A stretch of 64,000 nucleotides of DNA from the NCBI GenBank assembly GCA_045591175.1, contig JAZNSI010000005.1, positions 40,221 through 104,220 of the forward strand, read 5' to 3'. Shown piece after piece: positions 1-8,131 of the stretch. The notes beneath the pieces were generated by a model that saw only the letters and a program-made list of their open reading frames with translations, ran no database searches and had not been told where the DNA came from. Source of the stretch: UBA11524 sp045591175. Lineage in GTDB: Bacteria; Bacillota; Clostridia; Christensenellales; Aristaeellaceae. The translations under genes were made by a program, and so were the position numbers. Position 1 is the first letter of the stretch, and each line of letters starts with the position of its first letter.

Positions 1-2285
1 CGGGACACCTTGTAGCCATCCCAGTCGTGGGGCACGCAGGGATCAATCTTGAGGCCGTACCAGTCAGGCTTGATGCCCAGGATGTAGTTGCTGATGACGT
101 AGAAGTTCCACGCGGCAGTGCCGGTCAGCCAGGAGTTCTTGGCCTGGCCGAAGTTCTTGGCGTCCTTGCCGGCGATCATCTGGGAGTAGACATAGGGCTC
201 CATCTTGTGCAGATCGGAGATCTCCTCGCGGTAGGCGGGGGCAATCTTCGAGTACAGCTTGAAGGCGCGGTCGCCATGGCCCAGCACGGTTTCAGCAGCG
301 ATGATCCAGGGGTTGTTGTGGCAGAAGATGCCGGCGTTCTCCTTGTATCCCGGAGGATAGGAGGACACTTCGCCCAGCTCCAGGTGGTACTCCTTGTAGG
401 CGGGCTGCAGCAGCACGATGCCGTGCTCGGTCTCCAGCCACTCCTCGACGGACTTCATGGCCTTGGCAGCCTTGCCGTCTTCCACGCCGACGCCGCCCAT
501 GACGCAGTAGCCCTGGGACTCGATGAAGATCTTGCCGTCGTCGCACTCCTTGGAGCCGATCTTGTTGCCGAAGGCGTCGTAGGCGCGGACGAACCAGTCG
601 CCGTCCCAGCCAGCGGTCAGGATGACCTCGCGCATCGCGTCGATCTCAGCCTGGCAGGCAGCAGCCTTGTCGTCCATGCCCTTGTGCTTGAGGATCGCCA
701 CCAGCTCGGGGCCGATCGCCACGAACATACCGGCGATCAGCACGGACTCGGCCTTGCGGTCGTCGGGGGCGTTGGGGTTGGAGAAGGTCTGGAAGGACTC
801 GCCGGGCGCGTCGGAGAAGCAGTTCAGGTTCAGGCAGTCGTTCCAGTCGGCGCGGCCGATCAGGGGCAGACCGTGGGGACCCTTGTTGTTCACGACGTGA
901 TAGAAGCTGTTCTCCAGGTGCTCCAGCAGGGTGCCGCAGTCATCGGGATTGCAGTCGTAGGGGGTGGCCTCGTCCAGGATGGCGAAGTCGCCGGTCTCCT
1001 TGATGTAAGCGGCAGTGCCGGCAATCAGCCACAGCGGATCGTCATTGAAGCCGCCGCCGATGTCGTTGTTGCCCTTCTTGGTCAGGGGCTGGTACTGATG
1101 GTAGCAGCCGCCGTCGCGGAACTGGGTGGCAGCGATGTCCAGGATGCGCTCGCGGGCACGCTCGGGAATTTGATGGACAAAGCCCAGCAGATCCTGGGAG
1201 GAGTCGCGGAAGCCCATGCCACGGCCAACGCCGGACTCGAACATGGAGGTGGAGCGGCTCATATTGAAGGTGACCATGCACTGGTAGGGATTCCAGATAT
1301 TGACCATGCGGCCCAGCTTCTCGTCCTCGGTAGTGAGGGTGTAGGCGGACAGCAGGTAATCCCAGTGAGCCTTCAGGGCGTCGAAGGCGGCCTGGATCTG
1401 CTCATCGGTGGTCAGGCTGTTGATCAGGGTCTTCGCGGGGGCCTTGTTGATCACGCCGGGCGCGACGAACTTCTCCTCCACAGGCACTTCCACATAACCC
1501 AGGACGAAGTTATACTTCTTGCTCTCGCCGGGCTGCAGGGTGACCTTCACCTGATGGGCGGCCATGGGCTGCCAGCCGGAAGCCATGGAGTTGCCCATCT
1601 CGCCGGTCATGACGGCCTGGGGCGCGTCAAAGCCGTTGTACAGGCCCAGGAAGGTCTCCATGTCGGTGTCGAAGCCGGAGATGGGGGCATTCACGGTGTA
1701 GAAGGCATAGTGATTGCGGCGCTCGCGGTACTCGGTCTTGTGGTAGATCACGCCATCCTCGACCTCAACCTCGCCGGTGGAGAAGTTGCGCTGGAAGTTC
1801 AGCATGTCGTCGGAGGCATCCCACAGACAGAACTCAACGAAGGAGGTCAGGATGACGTCCTTGGCCGCGTCGGACTCGTTGGTCAGGGTGATCTGATGCA
1901 CCTCAGCGTTCACGCCCATGGGGACGAAGCTCAGCTGGCTCGCCTTCAGGCCGTTCTTCTTGCCGGTGATGACGGTGTAGCCCATGCCGTGACGGCAGGA
2001 GTACTCATCCAGCTCGGTCTTGACGGGCTTCCAGCCGGGATTCCACACAGCGTCGCCGTCCTTGACGTAGAAATAGCGGCCGCCGTTGTCCACGGGCATG
2101 TTGTTATAGCGATAGCGGGTCACGCGGCGGAGGCGTGCGTCACGATAGAAGCAGTAGCCGCCAGCGGTGTTGGAGATGATACCGAAGAACTTCTCACAGC
2201 CCAGGTAGTTGATCCAAGGGTAGGGCGTGCGGGGCGTGTCAATGACGTACTCGCGCGCTTTGTCGTCAAAGTGGCCAAACTTCAT
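1..2285 (-). CDS. Cellobiose phosphorylase, GH94 (partial, C-terminus beyond window)
   Basis: Predicted to split cellobiose (or a related beta-glucobiose) with phosphate into glucose 1-phosphate and glucose in the cytoplasm. The translation opens MKFGHFDDKAREYVI and follows the GH94 layout: an N-terminal beta-sandwich with YCFYRDARLRRVTRYRYNN, then an alpha/alpha barrel. The general acid Asp lies in GRADWNDCLN, at about residue 483. 761 residues are visible; the family is near 810, so roughly 50 residues are cut off at the window edge. The start is the ATG at 2285, preceded by an AGGAGGT site at 2292-2298. A clean promoter and LacI-type operator lie just upstream, so it is probably transcribed alone or as first gene. 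Cellobiose against cellodextrin specificity cannot be told from sequence alone. Confidence 0.93.
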   Translation of the reverse strand, partial: MKFGHFDDKAREYVIDTPRTPYPWINYLGCEKFFGIISNTAGGYCFYRDARLRRVTRYRYNNMPVDNGGRYFYVKDGDAVWNPGWKPVKTELDEYSCRHGMGYTVITGKKNGLKASQLSFVPMGVNAEVHQITLTNESDAAKDVILTSFVEFCLWDASDDMLNFQRNFSTGEVEVEDGVIYHKTEYRERRNHYAFYTVNAPISGFDTDMETFLGLYNGFDAPQAVMTGEMGNSMASGWQPMAAHQVKVTLQPGESKKYNFVLGYVEVPVEEKFVAPGVINKAPAKTLINSLTTDEQIQAAFDALKAHWDYLLSAYTLTTEDEKLGRMVNIWNPYQCMVTFNMSRSTSMFESGVGRGMGFRDSSQDLLGFVHQIPERARERILDIAATQFRDGGCYHQYQPLTKKGNNDIGGGFNDDPLWLIAGTAAYIKETGDFAILDEATPYDCNPDDCGTLLEHLENSFYHVVNNKGPHGLPLIGRADWNDCLNLNCFSDAPGESFQTFSNPNAPDDRKAESVLIAGMFVAIGPELVAILKHKGMDDKAAACQAEIDAMREVILTAGWDGDWFVRAYDAFGNKIGSKECDDGKIFIESQGYCVMGGVGVEDGKAAKAMKSVEEWLETEHGIVLLQPAYKEYHLELGEVSSYPPGYKENAGIFCHNNPWIIAAETVLGHGDRAFKLYSKIAPAYREEISDLHKMEPYVYSQMIAGKDAKNFGQAKNSWLTGTAAWNFYVISNYILGIKPDWYGLKIDPCVPHDWDGYKVS

Positions 2286-2329
2286 GCAATTTACCTCCTG
2301 CCGCATCATATGCGGTTATATTCATGCTC

Positions 2330-2358
2330 ATTATAGCATAATGAGATGTTTTACGCAA
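2330..2358 (-). promoter_or_regulatory. Promoter of the GH94 gene
   Basis: On the minus strand, -35 TTGCGT (2353-2358) and -10 TATAAT (2330-2335) are 17 bases apart and lead directly to the GH94 start. The -35 box overlaps the LacI-type operator. Confidence 0.8.
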
Positions 2359-2367
2359 ACGTTTTCG
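2354..2367. promoter_or_regulatory. LacI/CcpA-type operator over the -35 box
   Basis: CGCAAACGTTTTCG is a 14-base palindrome with one mismatch and a central CG, typical of LacI-family operators. It covers the GH94 -35 hexamer, which suggests repression. The same core CGAAAACGTT recurs before the solute-binding-protein genes starting at 14453 and 28046. Confidence 0.6.
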
Positions 2368-2402
2368 CACGTTTTTTGCAAGTTTTTTTGCGTTTTTTGC
2401 TA

Positions 2403-2432
2403 CAAAAAGAGGCATTCCCGATCCGGAATGCC
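2403..2432 (-). terminator. Rho-independent terminator after holA
   Basis: On the minus strand a GGCATTCC/GGAATGCC stem is followed by TCTTTTT, just past the holA stop. Confidence 0.8.
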
Positions 2433-2441
2433 CCGATTGTA

Positions 2442-3449
2442 TCACAAGCCCGATTTCAGCGCGAAAATCTGCAGCATCGCGCTCTCCAGCGCGCCCTCCT
2501 GATTGTATCCGCCGGACTTGACCATGTACTCGGTGTTCAGGCAGATCTGCACCGCCTTCTTCACCTGACCGCCGGTGTAGCCGCTGGCCTGACGCATGCA
2601 GCGCTCCGCCGCGAAGGGCGCAATGCCCAGCCGCTGCTTGATGTCGCCCGGGGAGAGCTTCTCAAACTGCATGATCTTGATGTGCTGCATCAGCCGGAAC
2701 TGGCGCAGCAGCATCGCCAGGATGCCCAGCCGGTCAGAGCCGGTGGTCAGCATGTCCCGCAGGAGCCCGAAGGCCTTCCCCTGCTGACCCGCCACCACGG
2801 CGTCCACCATCTCAAACACCGTACATTCCACGCTGCGGGTGGCCACGGCGTGTACGTCCTCCTCGGTGACGGTGTCGCGATCGCCAGCGAGGGCCGCCAG
2901 CTTTTCGATCTCTCGGCGGAGCAGCGCCGTATCGCTGCCCACGGTGAAGGACAGTACGCTCGCCGTCTGGGGCGAAACCGTCTTGCCCAGACCCGCGAAG
3001 GTCTTGATGATCCACGCATTCAGCTCCGCATCCGTCAGCGGCGCGAAGGATACAATGCCATTGGCCTTCTTGATGGCGGTGTACAGCTTCTTGCGGGCGT
3101 CCGCCTTGCCCCGGCAGAGGAACACCAAAATGGCGCTCTCCGGCACATTGGGGATGTAGGAGATCAGCCGCTCGTCCGCGTCGGCGCGGCCCATCAGCGC
3201 AGGATGCTCCCGCACGATGACCAGGCGCTTGTCTGCCATGAAGGGCAGCGTTTCACAGGCCGCGATGATCGCGTCGGTCGCCGGCGCGTCCATCAGGGAC
3301 TCGTTCAGCTCCTCGAAGCCCTCGGGCAGGACGGCCTTGCGCAGGCTTTGCAGCGTGGCGGCCTTGATGTTCTCCTCCACGCCCTCAAAGAGGTACGCGC
3401 CCGCGACCTTTCCAGCCTTGAGCAGCTGGGAAAATTCTTTTCTGTCCAT
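2442..3449 (-). CDS. holA: DNA polymerase III subunit delta
   Basis: Clamp-loader delta subunit that opens the beta sliding clamp in DNA replication. The 335-residue protein has the HolA pattern: the N-terminal motif GAYLFEG followed by a segment on conformational energy (PATDAIIAACETLPFMADKRLVIV), then LVFLCRGKADARKKLYTAIKK, and a C-terminal helical collar with QFRLMQHIKIM. Its length is normal for the family. It is the last gene of a six-gene minus-strand run and starts 3 bases after the MBL-fold gene, so it is co-transcribed. A terminator follows directly. The start ATG at 3449 matches the usual MDRKEF-like N-terminus. Confidence 0.93.
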   Translation of the reverse strand: MDRKEFSQLLKAGKVAGAYLFEGVEENIKAATLQSLRKAVLPEGFEELNESLMDAPATDAIIAACETLPFMADKRLVIVREHPALMGRADADERLISYIPNVPESAILVFLCRGKADARKKLYTAIKKANGIVSFAPLTDAELNAWIIKTFAGLGKTVSPQTASVLSFTVGSDTALLRREIEKLAALAGDRDTVTEEDVHAVATRSVECTVFEMVDAVVAGQQGKAFGLLRDMLTTGSDRLGILAMLLRQFRLMQHIKIMQFEKLSPGDIKQRLGIAPFAAERCMRQASGYTGGQVKKAVQICLNTEYMVKSGGYNQEGALESAMLQIFALKSGL

Positions 3450-3452
3450 AGA

Positions 3453-4172
3453 TCAAACCTCGTAGGAATCCCCTGCCCTGGCCAGCAGCGCGTCGATGCG
3501 GACGGCGCGGGCCTGACGCAGCTGGGTTTCCGGATCGATGGCGGGGTTCAGGTGGGTGATGACAAAACGGCGGACGTCGGCGTCCTTGGCCAGCTGGGCC
3601 ACATGGGCCGCAGACAGATGGGGCTTGCTCTCTGCCCAGGTGCTATCGGTGAACAGGCCGTCCGCCAGCAGGAAATCCGCATTGCTGGCGAAATCAGCGA
3701 GGCCCTCCACCGTGTTGGTGTCGCCGGTGTAGCAGAAGGTCTTGCCCCCTCCTTCAATGCGGTACATCACCGCTGGCACCGGATGCCTCGCGGCGAAGGC
3801 CGTCACCTGCAGTGCCCCCACCGTGAAGGTCTTGCCGGGTGTTACGTCATGCAGCACGATCTTCCCGCAGCCCTGCACGGCCCTGCGCACCAGCGCATTC
3901 TCGTCCGCCGGGGCGTAGATGTGCAGCGGCTTCGTCGCACATGCCTCCAGGCGGAAGATCAGCGGCAGCACGTCGGAGCAGTGGTCGTAATGCCAGTGGC
4001 TCAGCAGCAGCGCGGTGAGCTCCTCCGGGGGCGTCAGGGCCGTCAGGCGCGCCAGGATGCCGCAGCCCAGATCCAGGGCGATATTCGTCTCCCCGGATGC
4101 GAGGAAGTACCCGGAGGTCGCTCCGCCGGGCGCAGGAAAGGGACCGTTCATCCCCAGAATGGTCAGGCGCAT
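3453..4172 (-). CDS. MBL-fold metal-dependent hydrolase (RNase Z-like)
   Basis: Metallo-beta-lactamase-fold hydrolase of 239 residues. The metal site HxHxDH is visible as SHWHYDH (about residues 58-64), with further ligands probably in AARHPVPAV, YTGDT and the C-terminal ITHLNP. The overall pattern (MRLTILGMNG at the start, GDLGCG-like LDLGCG, a late TH) resembles the RNase Z/ElaC-type and phosphodiesterase-like branch, but the protein is shorter than true RNase Z, so tRNA 3' processing should not be assumed. It lies 15 bases after the MATE gene and 3 bases before holA. The substrate is unknown. Confidence 0.85.
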   Translation of the reverse strand: MRLTILGMNGPFPAPGGATSGYFLASGETNIALDLGCGILARLTALTPPEELTALLLSHWHYDHCSDVLPLIFRLEACATKPLHIYAPADENALVRRAVQGCGKIVLHDVTPGKTFTVGALQVTAFAARHPVPAVMYRIEGGGKTFCYTGDTNTVEGLADFASNADFLLADGLFTDSTWAESKPHLSAAHVAQLAKDADVRRFVITHLNPAIDPETQLRQARAVRIDALLARAGDSYEV

Positions 4173-4187
4173 GGAATCACTCCCCTG

Positions 4188-5618
4188 TTACTTGTTGCTG
4201 GCAGTCAGGTCGTTGGCCCAGAAGTCCGAGCGGAGCATGAACAGGCCGATGATCAGCTTTGCCACGTCGATGAACTGGATGCAGAAGTACATCATCACCA
4301 CGCTGGCGTCGGTGTAGCGGCTGAGCACGAAGGCCAGCACCGCCGGCACGCACCAGGTGTACACCGAGTCAAAGAGGAAGGTGATGAAGGTCTTGCCGCC
4401 GGAGCGGATGGTGAAGTAGGTCGCATGCAGGAAAGCATGGATGGGCAGGGACGCACCGGCGATGATCAGCGTCTGGGATGCCAGACGCTTGGCCTCATCC
4501 GTGACGGCAAACCAATGCGGGATGATGCCGGCCATGCAGGCCAGCATCGCGCCCAGCACGATGTGGCTCACCACGGTGATGAAGAGCAGCTTGGTATCCG
4601 TGTCGCGGGCGCCCTTGGGATCGCCCTGGCCCAGGCACTGGCCAACCATGATGGACACCGCATTGCCCATGGCAAACATGATGATGCAGAACAGATTCCA
4701 TGCGGTGGACGTGATGTTCAGCGCCGCCAGCGCGGTCATGCCGCGGGTGGAGTAGCACTGGTTGATGAAGGTCATGCCCAGGGACCAGAACACCTCGTTG
4801 AGCATCAGCGGCGTACCGGTGATGGCGATGCGCTTGAGCAGATTCAGCGGCACATAGCCGTTGCGGAACGCACCCTTGAGGAAAATGTAGCGTTCCTGAT
4901 GCAGATGCGCGTAGATGAGCACCACGAACATCTCCACGAAGCGGGCAATGACGGTGGCCAGCGCCGCGCCGCGCACGCCCATGCCCGCGCCCCACATGGT
5001 GAAGTTCGCGCCGAGGATGGACATCTCGCGGACGGGGTAAATCAGCAGGAAGTTCAGCACCAGGTTGGTCAAAATCGCGATGACACTGGCTACCATGGTC
5101 GCCACGGTCTTGCCCTGCTCGCGCATGGAGCCCGCGTAGGCCTGCACCAGCATGAACGGGAACAGGCCGAAGAGCATGATGTGCAGATAATCCAGGCCCT
5201 CGTCCAGCGCATAGGCGGCGCGGGCCGCGTCGCTCTCGCCCTTCAGGAAGAGACCGATGAAAGTGTCATCGAAGCCCCACAGCAGCGCAATACCGATCAC
5301 CACCGCCGCCACGCCGAAGTAGAGCTTGGTGCGGAAGGACTGGCGCATGCCGTCCACGTCGCCCTTGCCCGCGAACTGCGCACCGAAGATGCTCACGCCG
5401 GAAAGGCCGCCGAAGATGGTCAGGTTGAACACCATCAGGATCTGGTTGACCACGCTGACCGCGCTGAGGGATTCCTCGCCCAGGCTGCCGACCATCAGGT
5501 TGTCCAGCAGGTTGACGGCGGAGGTGATGCCCTGCTGCACCACCAGCGGCAGCAGGATGATCATCACGGAGCGGTAAAAGGCTTTATCGCCGATAAACTT
5601 TCTCATAAACTTGGACAT
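4188..5618 (-). CDS. MATE family efflux transporter
   Basis: Inner-membrane Na+/H+-coupled multidrug and toxin exporter of 476 residues, the normal size, with about 12 hydrophobic segments in two homologous halves. Recognisable MATE features include VVQQGITSAVNLLDNLMVGSLG in the first helix region and FINQCYSTRGMTALAALNI at the start of the second half, with repeated GNA and GQCLGQGD motifs. The start ATG at 5618 is preceded by AAAGGAG. It is the fourth gene of the run from 7944 down to 2442. The substrate cannot be assigned. A second, distant MATE gene lies at 52507-53919. Confidence 0.92.
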   Translation of the reverse strand: MSKFMRKFIGDKAFYRSVMIILLPLVVQQGITSAVNLLDNLMVGSLGEESLSAVSVVNQILMVFNLTIFGGLSGVSIFGAQFAGKGDVDGMRQSFRTKLYFGVAAVVIGIALLWGFDDTFIGLFLKGESDAARAAYALDEGLDYLHIMLFGLFPFMLVQAYAGSMREQGKTVATMVASVIAILTNLVLNFLLIYPVREMSILGANFTMWGAGMGVRGAALATVIARFVEMFVVLIYAHLHQERYIFLKGAFRNGYVPLNLLKRIAITGTPLMLNEVFWSLGMTFINQCYSTRGMTALAALNITSTAWNLFCIIMFAMGNAVSIMVGQCLGQGDPKGARDTDTKLLFITVVSHIVLGAMLACMAGIIPHWFAVTDEAKRLASQTLIIAGASLPIHAFLHATYFTIRSGGKTFITFLFDSVYTWCVPAVLAFVLSRYTDASVVMMYFCIQFIDVAKLIIGLFMLRSDFWANDLTASNK

Positions 5619-5650
5619 CGGATAAGTTCTCCTTTGGGTACTTCGTTTGA

Positions 5651-6193
5651 TTATTCAGGAAGCGCAAGTACACCCGGATGCCCTTCCCCGGGGTACGGCT
5701 CCCCTCGCTTCTTTGCCCGGAGGATCTCCCGGTGGAGCTTCCACACATCCGGCAGAGGCTCCGCCTTCAGCAGCGCCTCCAGGCTGAGTACATACGCTTC
5801 CTCACACAGGATGCCATCGGCCGCCAGATCACGGTATTCCTCCACCGCCACGACATCTGCAAACAACGTCAGCTCATGTCCGTCCTGGGTGTCACAGGCA
5901 AGGGGGTGCATCATCTTCAGGCAGGTTTCCGGTGATATTGCGCCCTGCTCAAGCCGCGCGCGCAGCTCCTGGCGCAGCATGTGCCCGACGAGCGTCATAT
6001 CCACCGGATGATCCAGCAGATACGCCCGCAAGACATGCATGCTTTCCTCGTCACTGCCGCATAACGACAGCGCCAGCGTCAGTTCGGAAAGGGGATTTTC
6101 CGCCTCCAGGGCAGCATTCATTTCCGAATGAAACAACCGGCCCTCCCCTGCCTCCAACAGCAGGAGGTGAAATTGAGCACGCTCAGGCGTCAT
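5651..6193 (-). CDS. Hypothetical protein, unknown function
   Basis: A 180-residue protein that I do not recognise. It is acidic and leucine-rich, apparently mostly helical, with no signal peptide or membrane segment and a Cys in LALSLCGSDEES. The start is the ATG at 6193 (MTPERAQFHLLLLE), preceded by GAGGTGA. A longer in-frame opening upstream would run into the epimerase gene and is less likely. It sits 5 bases after the epimerase stop and 32 bases before the MATE start, so it is in the same operon. It looks like a cytoplasmic helical protein. Confidence 0.65.
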   Translation of the reverse strand: MTPERAQFHLLLLEAGEGRLFHSEMNAALEAENPLSELTLALSLCGSDEESMHVLRAYLLDHPVDMTLVGHMLRQELRARLEQGAISPETCLKMMHPLACDTQDGHELTLFADVVAVEEYRDLAADGILCEEAYVLSLEALLKAEPLPDVWKLHREILRAKKRGEPYPGEGHPGVLALPE

Positions 6194-6198
6194 GGCAT

Positions 6199-7095
6199 TC
6201 ACCTCGTTGTTTCCAGCCACGCCACCTGCTCCCGCAGCCCGTCCTCCAGGGAGATGCAGGGCATACGGACGCCGGCCCGGCGCAGCTTGGTCATATCGTA
6301 GCTGCGGTGGCACAGGTGCCCGCTGTACTGGGGATGCGCCTCCAGGTAGCCGTCCAGCGGCACGGTCTCGATCGTCACATCGCAGCCGATGATGCGCCCC
6401 AGCAGCCGGTAATAATCCGCGTTGGTCACCACGTCCGTGCCGCCGATGCAGAAGATCTGCCGGAATGCGGCAGGCTTGCCGATACAGTCCAGGATCGCCA
6501 GCGCCAGGTCATCCACATAAATGGGGTGGATGAGGAACTCGCCGCCGCCCACCAGACGCAGGGGCTTCTCCGCGCGGAGGTGGGCCAGCAGATCAGGCTG
6601 CCGGGTATGCTCCGGATAGCAGCCCAGCTGGAAGCCCGCGCCGAAAATGTGCCCGGGCCGGAAAATCGTGTAGTTGAGGCCGGAGGCGATGAAAGCCTCC
6701 TCCATCAGCCGCTTGGTGGCGCCGTAGCCGCCGTCGGTGAGGTAGTGCTCGTTGCTTTCGTCCTGCGGGACGTCCTTGTGGGCCGGATGGTACACCGAGT
6801 CGGTGGATACGACCACGAAGCGCTCCGTGTGCCGGCTGATGATCTCCACGCACTGCGCGGCGGTCTTTGGAGTTCGCCCGTTGCAGTCAATACAGGCGTC
6901 CCAGCAGGTATTCGCGCCGTCAATGGTGCGGCGGACGGAGGCGTCATCCTCCCGGTCAGCCGTCAGGGCATGCACGCCCGGAGGCAGCGGACGCAATCCG
7001 CGGGACAGCGTCCACACGTCGTGGCCCTGCTGCATCGCCAGCTCCGCAATGCGCCCACTCAGCTGGCCGCTTCCGCCAAGGATCAGCAGCTTCAT
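6199..7095 (-). CDS. NAD-dependent epimerase/dehydratase (extended SDR)
   Basis: Rossmann-fold enzyme of 298 residues, probably acting on a nucleotide sugar or similar substrate in the cytoplasm. The N-terminal dinucleotide site GGSGQLSG (residues 8-15) and the catalytic YGATK pair (YxxxK) are present, together with the substrate-side FRPGHIFG segment and IYVDDLALAI, both typical of extended SDRs. The C-terminus has a helix-rich substrate domain. It starts 12 bases after the DMT transporter gene. The exact reaction is not determinable; homologues are often annotated as isoflavone-reductase-like or UDP-sugar epimerase-like proteins. Confidence 0.85.
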   Translation of the reverse strand: MKLLILGGSGQLSGRIAELAMQQGHDVWTLSRGLRPLPPGVHALTADREDDASVRRTIDGANTCWDACIDCNGRTPKTAAQCVEIISRHTERFVVVSTDSVYHPAHKDVPQDESNEHYLTDGGYGATKRLMEEAFIASGLNYTIFRPGHIFGAGFQLGCYPEHTRQPDLLAHLRAEKPLRLVGGGEFLIHPIYVDDLALAILDCIGKPAAFRQIFCIGGTDVVTNADYYRLLGRIIGCDVTIETVPLDGYLEAHPQYSGHLCHRSYDMTKLRRAGVRMPCISLEDGLREQVAWLETTR

Positions 7096-7107
7096 CGTAT
7101 CCCCCCG

Positions 7108-7944
7108 TCAGATGTTCAGCAGCACCAGCGCGGCCATGATGAGCCCGATAGCGATGAGCTTGCGCTTTTCCACCTTCTCGCGGAAGCAGAGCACGCCCAC
7201 CAGCGTCACCACGATGATCGTGCCCACGGAGAAGCTGGGGTACACCACCACCGCGGGCACCTCGCGCAGTGCCCAGAGCAGAAAGCGCGCGGACATGTAG
7301 TTCGGTACGCCCAGGCAGAGGCCGCACAGCACGTCCGGCAGCGTGACGGACTGCTTCTTCACCAGGCACAGGATCACGCACAGCACCAGCGCCACCAGGA
7401 AGGTGAATACCAGGAAGTAGTTGCCGTGGTCCGCGTTGCCCCAGGTCTGGAAAACCTTGGACATCACGTCGGACATGCCGCCGCACAGCAGCAGCGCGAT
7501 CAGCCCCGGCAGGAAGCCCTTGCTCTCCCGGGCAGCGCCGCCCTTGGGCTGCATCAGCAGGATCGCGCCGATGGCCACGGCAAAGCCGATCATCTGCAGT
7601 GGCCGCACCGGCTCGCCGAACACGGTGATGGCCGCCAGGGTCGGCACCAGCACGCCCAGCTTCTGGAAGGTAGCCGGCAGCACCACGCCGCTGCGGCGGA
7701 TGTTCCACTGCAGCGTCACGAAGCCCAGCAGGTACAGCATGCCGCACAGGCTGCCCAGGCCCATGGTAAGGCCCGCGCCCTCCCCCGCAGGGATCACGCC
7801 GCCCGCCAGGAAGGCCGCCGCCGCGGTGCACATGACGTAGTTCGCCGCCAGCATGGTGATGTTGTTGCGGGCAAACTTCTGGCTGATGCGCATCACGATG
7901 GACACCAGCGAGGAGGATATGATCGCAAGGATCAGGTAGATCAT
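7108..7944 (-). CDS. EamA/DMT superfamily transporter
   Basis: Inner-membrane transporter of 278 residues with ten predicted hydrophobic helices in two repeated halves, the EamA layout. The first helix is MIYLILAIISSSLVSIVM; the second half ends FREKVEKRKLIAIGLIM, the usual EamA C-terminal loop. The start is the ATG at 7944, preceded by AAAGGAG; longer in-frame openings upstream cross a terminator-like hairpin and lack a ribosome site. It is the first gene of the run DMT, epimerase, hypothetical, MATE, MBL, holA. The substrate is unknown. A second DMT gene with an unusual leader is at 19885-20808. Confidence 0.88.
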   Translation of the reverse strand: MIYLILAIISSSLVSIVMRISQKFARNNITMLAANYVMCTAAAAFLAGGVIPAGEGAGLTMGLGSLCGMLYLLGFVTLQWNIRRSGVVLPATFQKLGVLVPTLAAITVFGEPVRPLQMIGFAVAIGAILLMQPKGGAARESKGFLPGLIALLLCGGMSDVMSKVFQTWGNADHGNYFLVFTFLVALVLCVILCLVKKQSVTLPDVLCGLCLGVPNYMSARFLLWALREVPAVVVYPSFSVGTIIVVTLVGVLCFREKVEKRKLIAIGLIMAALVLLNI

Positions 7945-7958
7945 GCAAAGCTCCTTTG

Positions 7959-7989
7959 AAAAAGCGCCGACCCCGTAAGGAATCGGCGC
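7959..7989 (-). terminator. Terminator or attenuator just before the DMT ribosome site
   Basis: On the minus strand a GCGCCGA/TCGGCGC stem is followed by TTTTTC, ending only about 14 bases before the DMT start codon at 7944 and right next to its AAAGGAG. It may end pgi transcripts, about 140 bases after the pgi stop, or act as a leader attenuator. No clear promoter is visible between it and the DMT gene. Confidence 0.65.
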
Positions 7990-8116
7990 CATGTGTTGCA
8001 TAAGGACAGCCATCCAGCCCGCGCGATAGCGAGCGCGGAAAGACGGCATCAAATCACACCCCGACAAACACGCGGTCGGTCTATGCCGCAGCAGTCAACG
8101 CAATCGCGGGCCGGGT

Positions 8117-8131
8117 GCAGCGTCACGCTGC
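8117..8131 (-). other. Small perfect hairpin after pgi stop
   Basis: GCAGCG/CGCTGC stem with a 3-base loop immediately after the pgi stop codon, without a T tract. A second CCGCGC/GCGCGG hairpin lies at about 8019-8038. Either could protect the pgi 3' end or belong to the DMT leader. Confidence 0.35.

Noticed and set aside
27..2336. Long plus-strand open frame (769 codons) opposite GH94
   Set aside because: The minus strand encodes an unmistakable GH94 enzyme with ribosome site and promoter; the plus frame is His/Val/Gly-rich, the usual product of reading a high-GC gene backwards.
2346..6011. 1221-codon plus-strand open frame
   Set aside because: It is antisense to holA, the MBL gene and MATE, is rich in His/Arg/Gln, crosses the holA terminator and has no ribosome site.
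8117..8131. Hairpin after pgi considered as the pgi terminator
   Set aside because: It has no T tract; the hairpin at 7959-7989 fits a terminator better.
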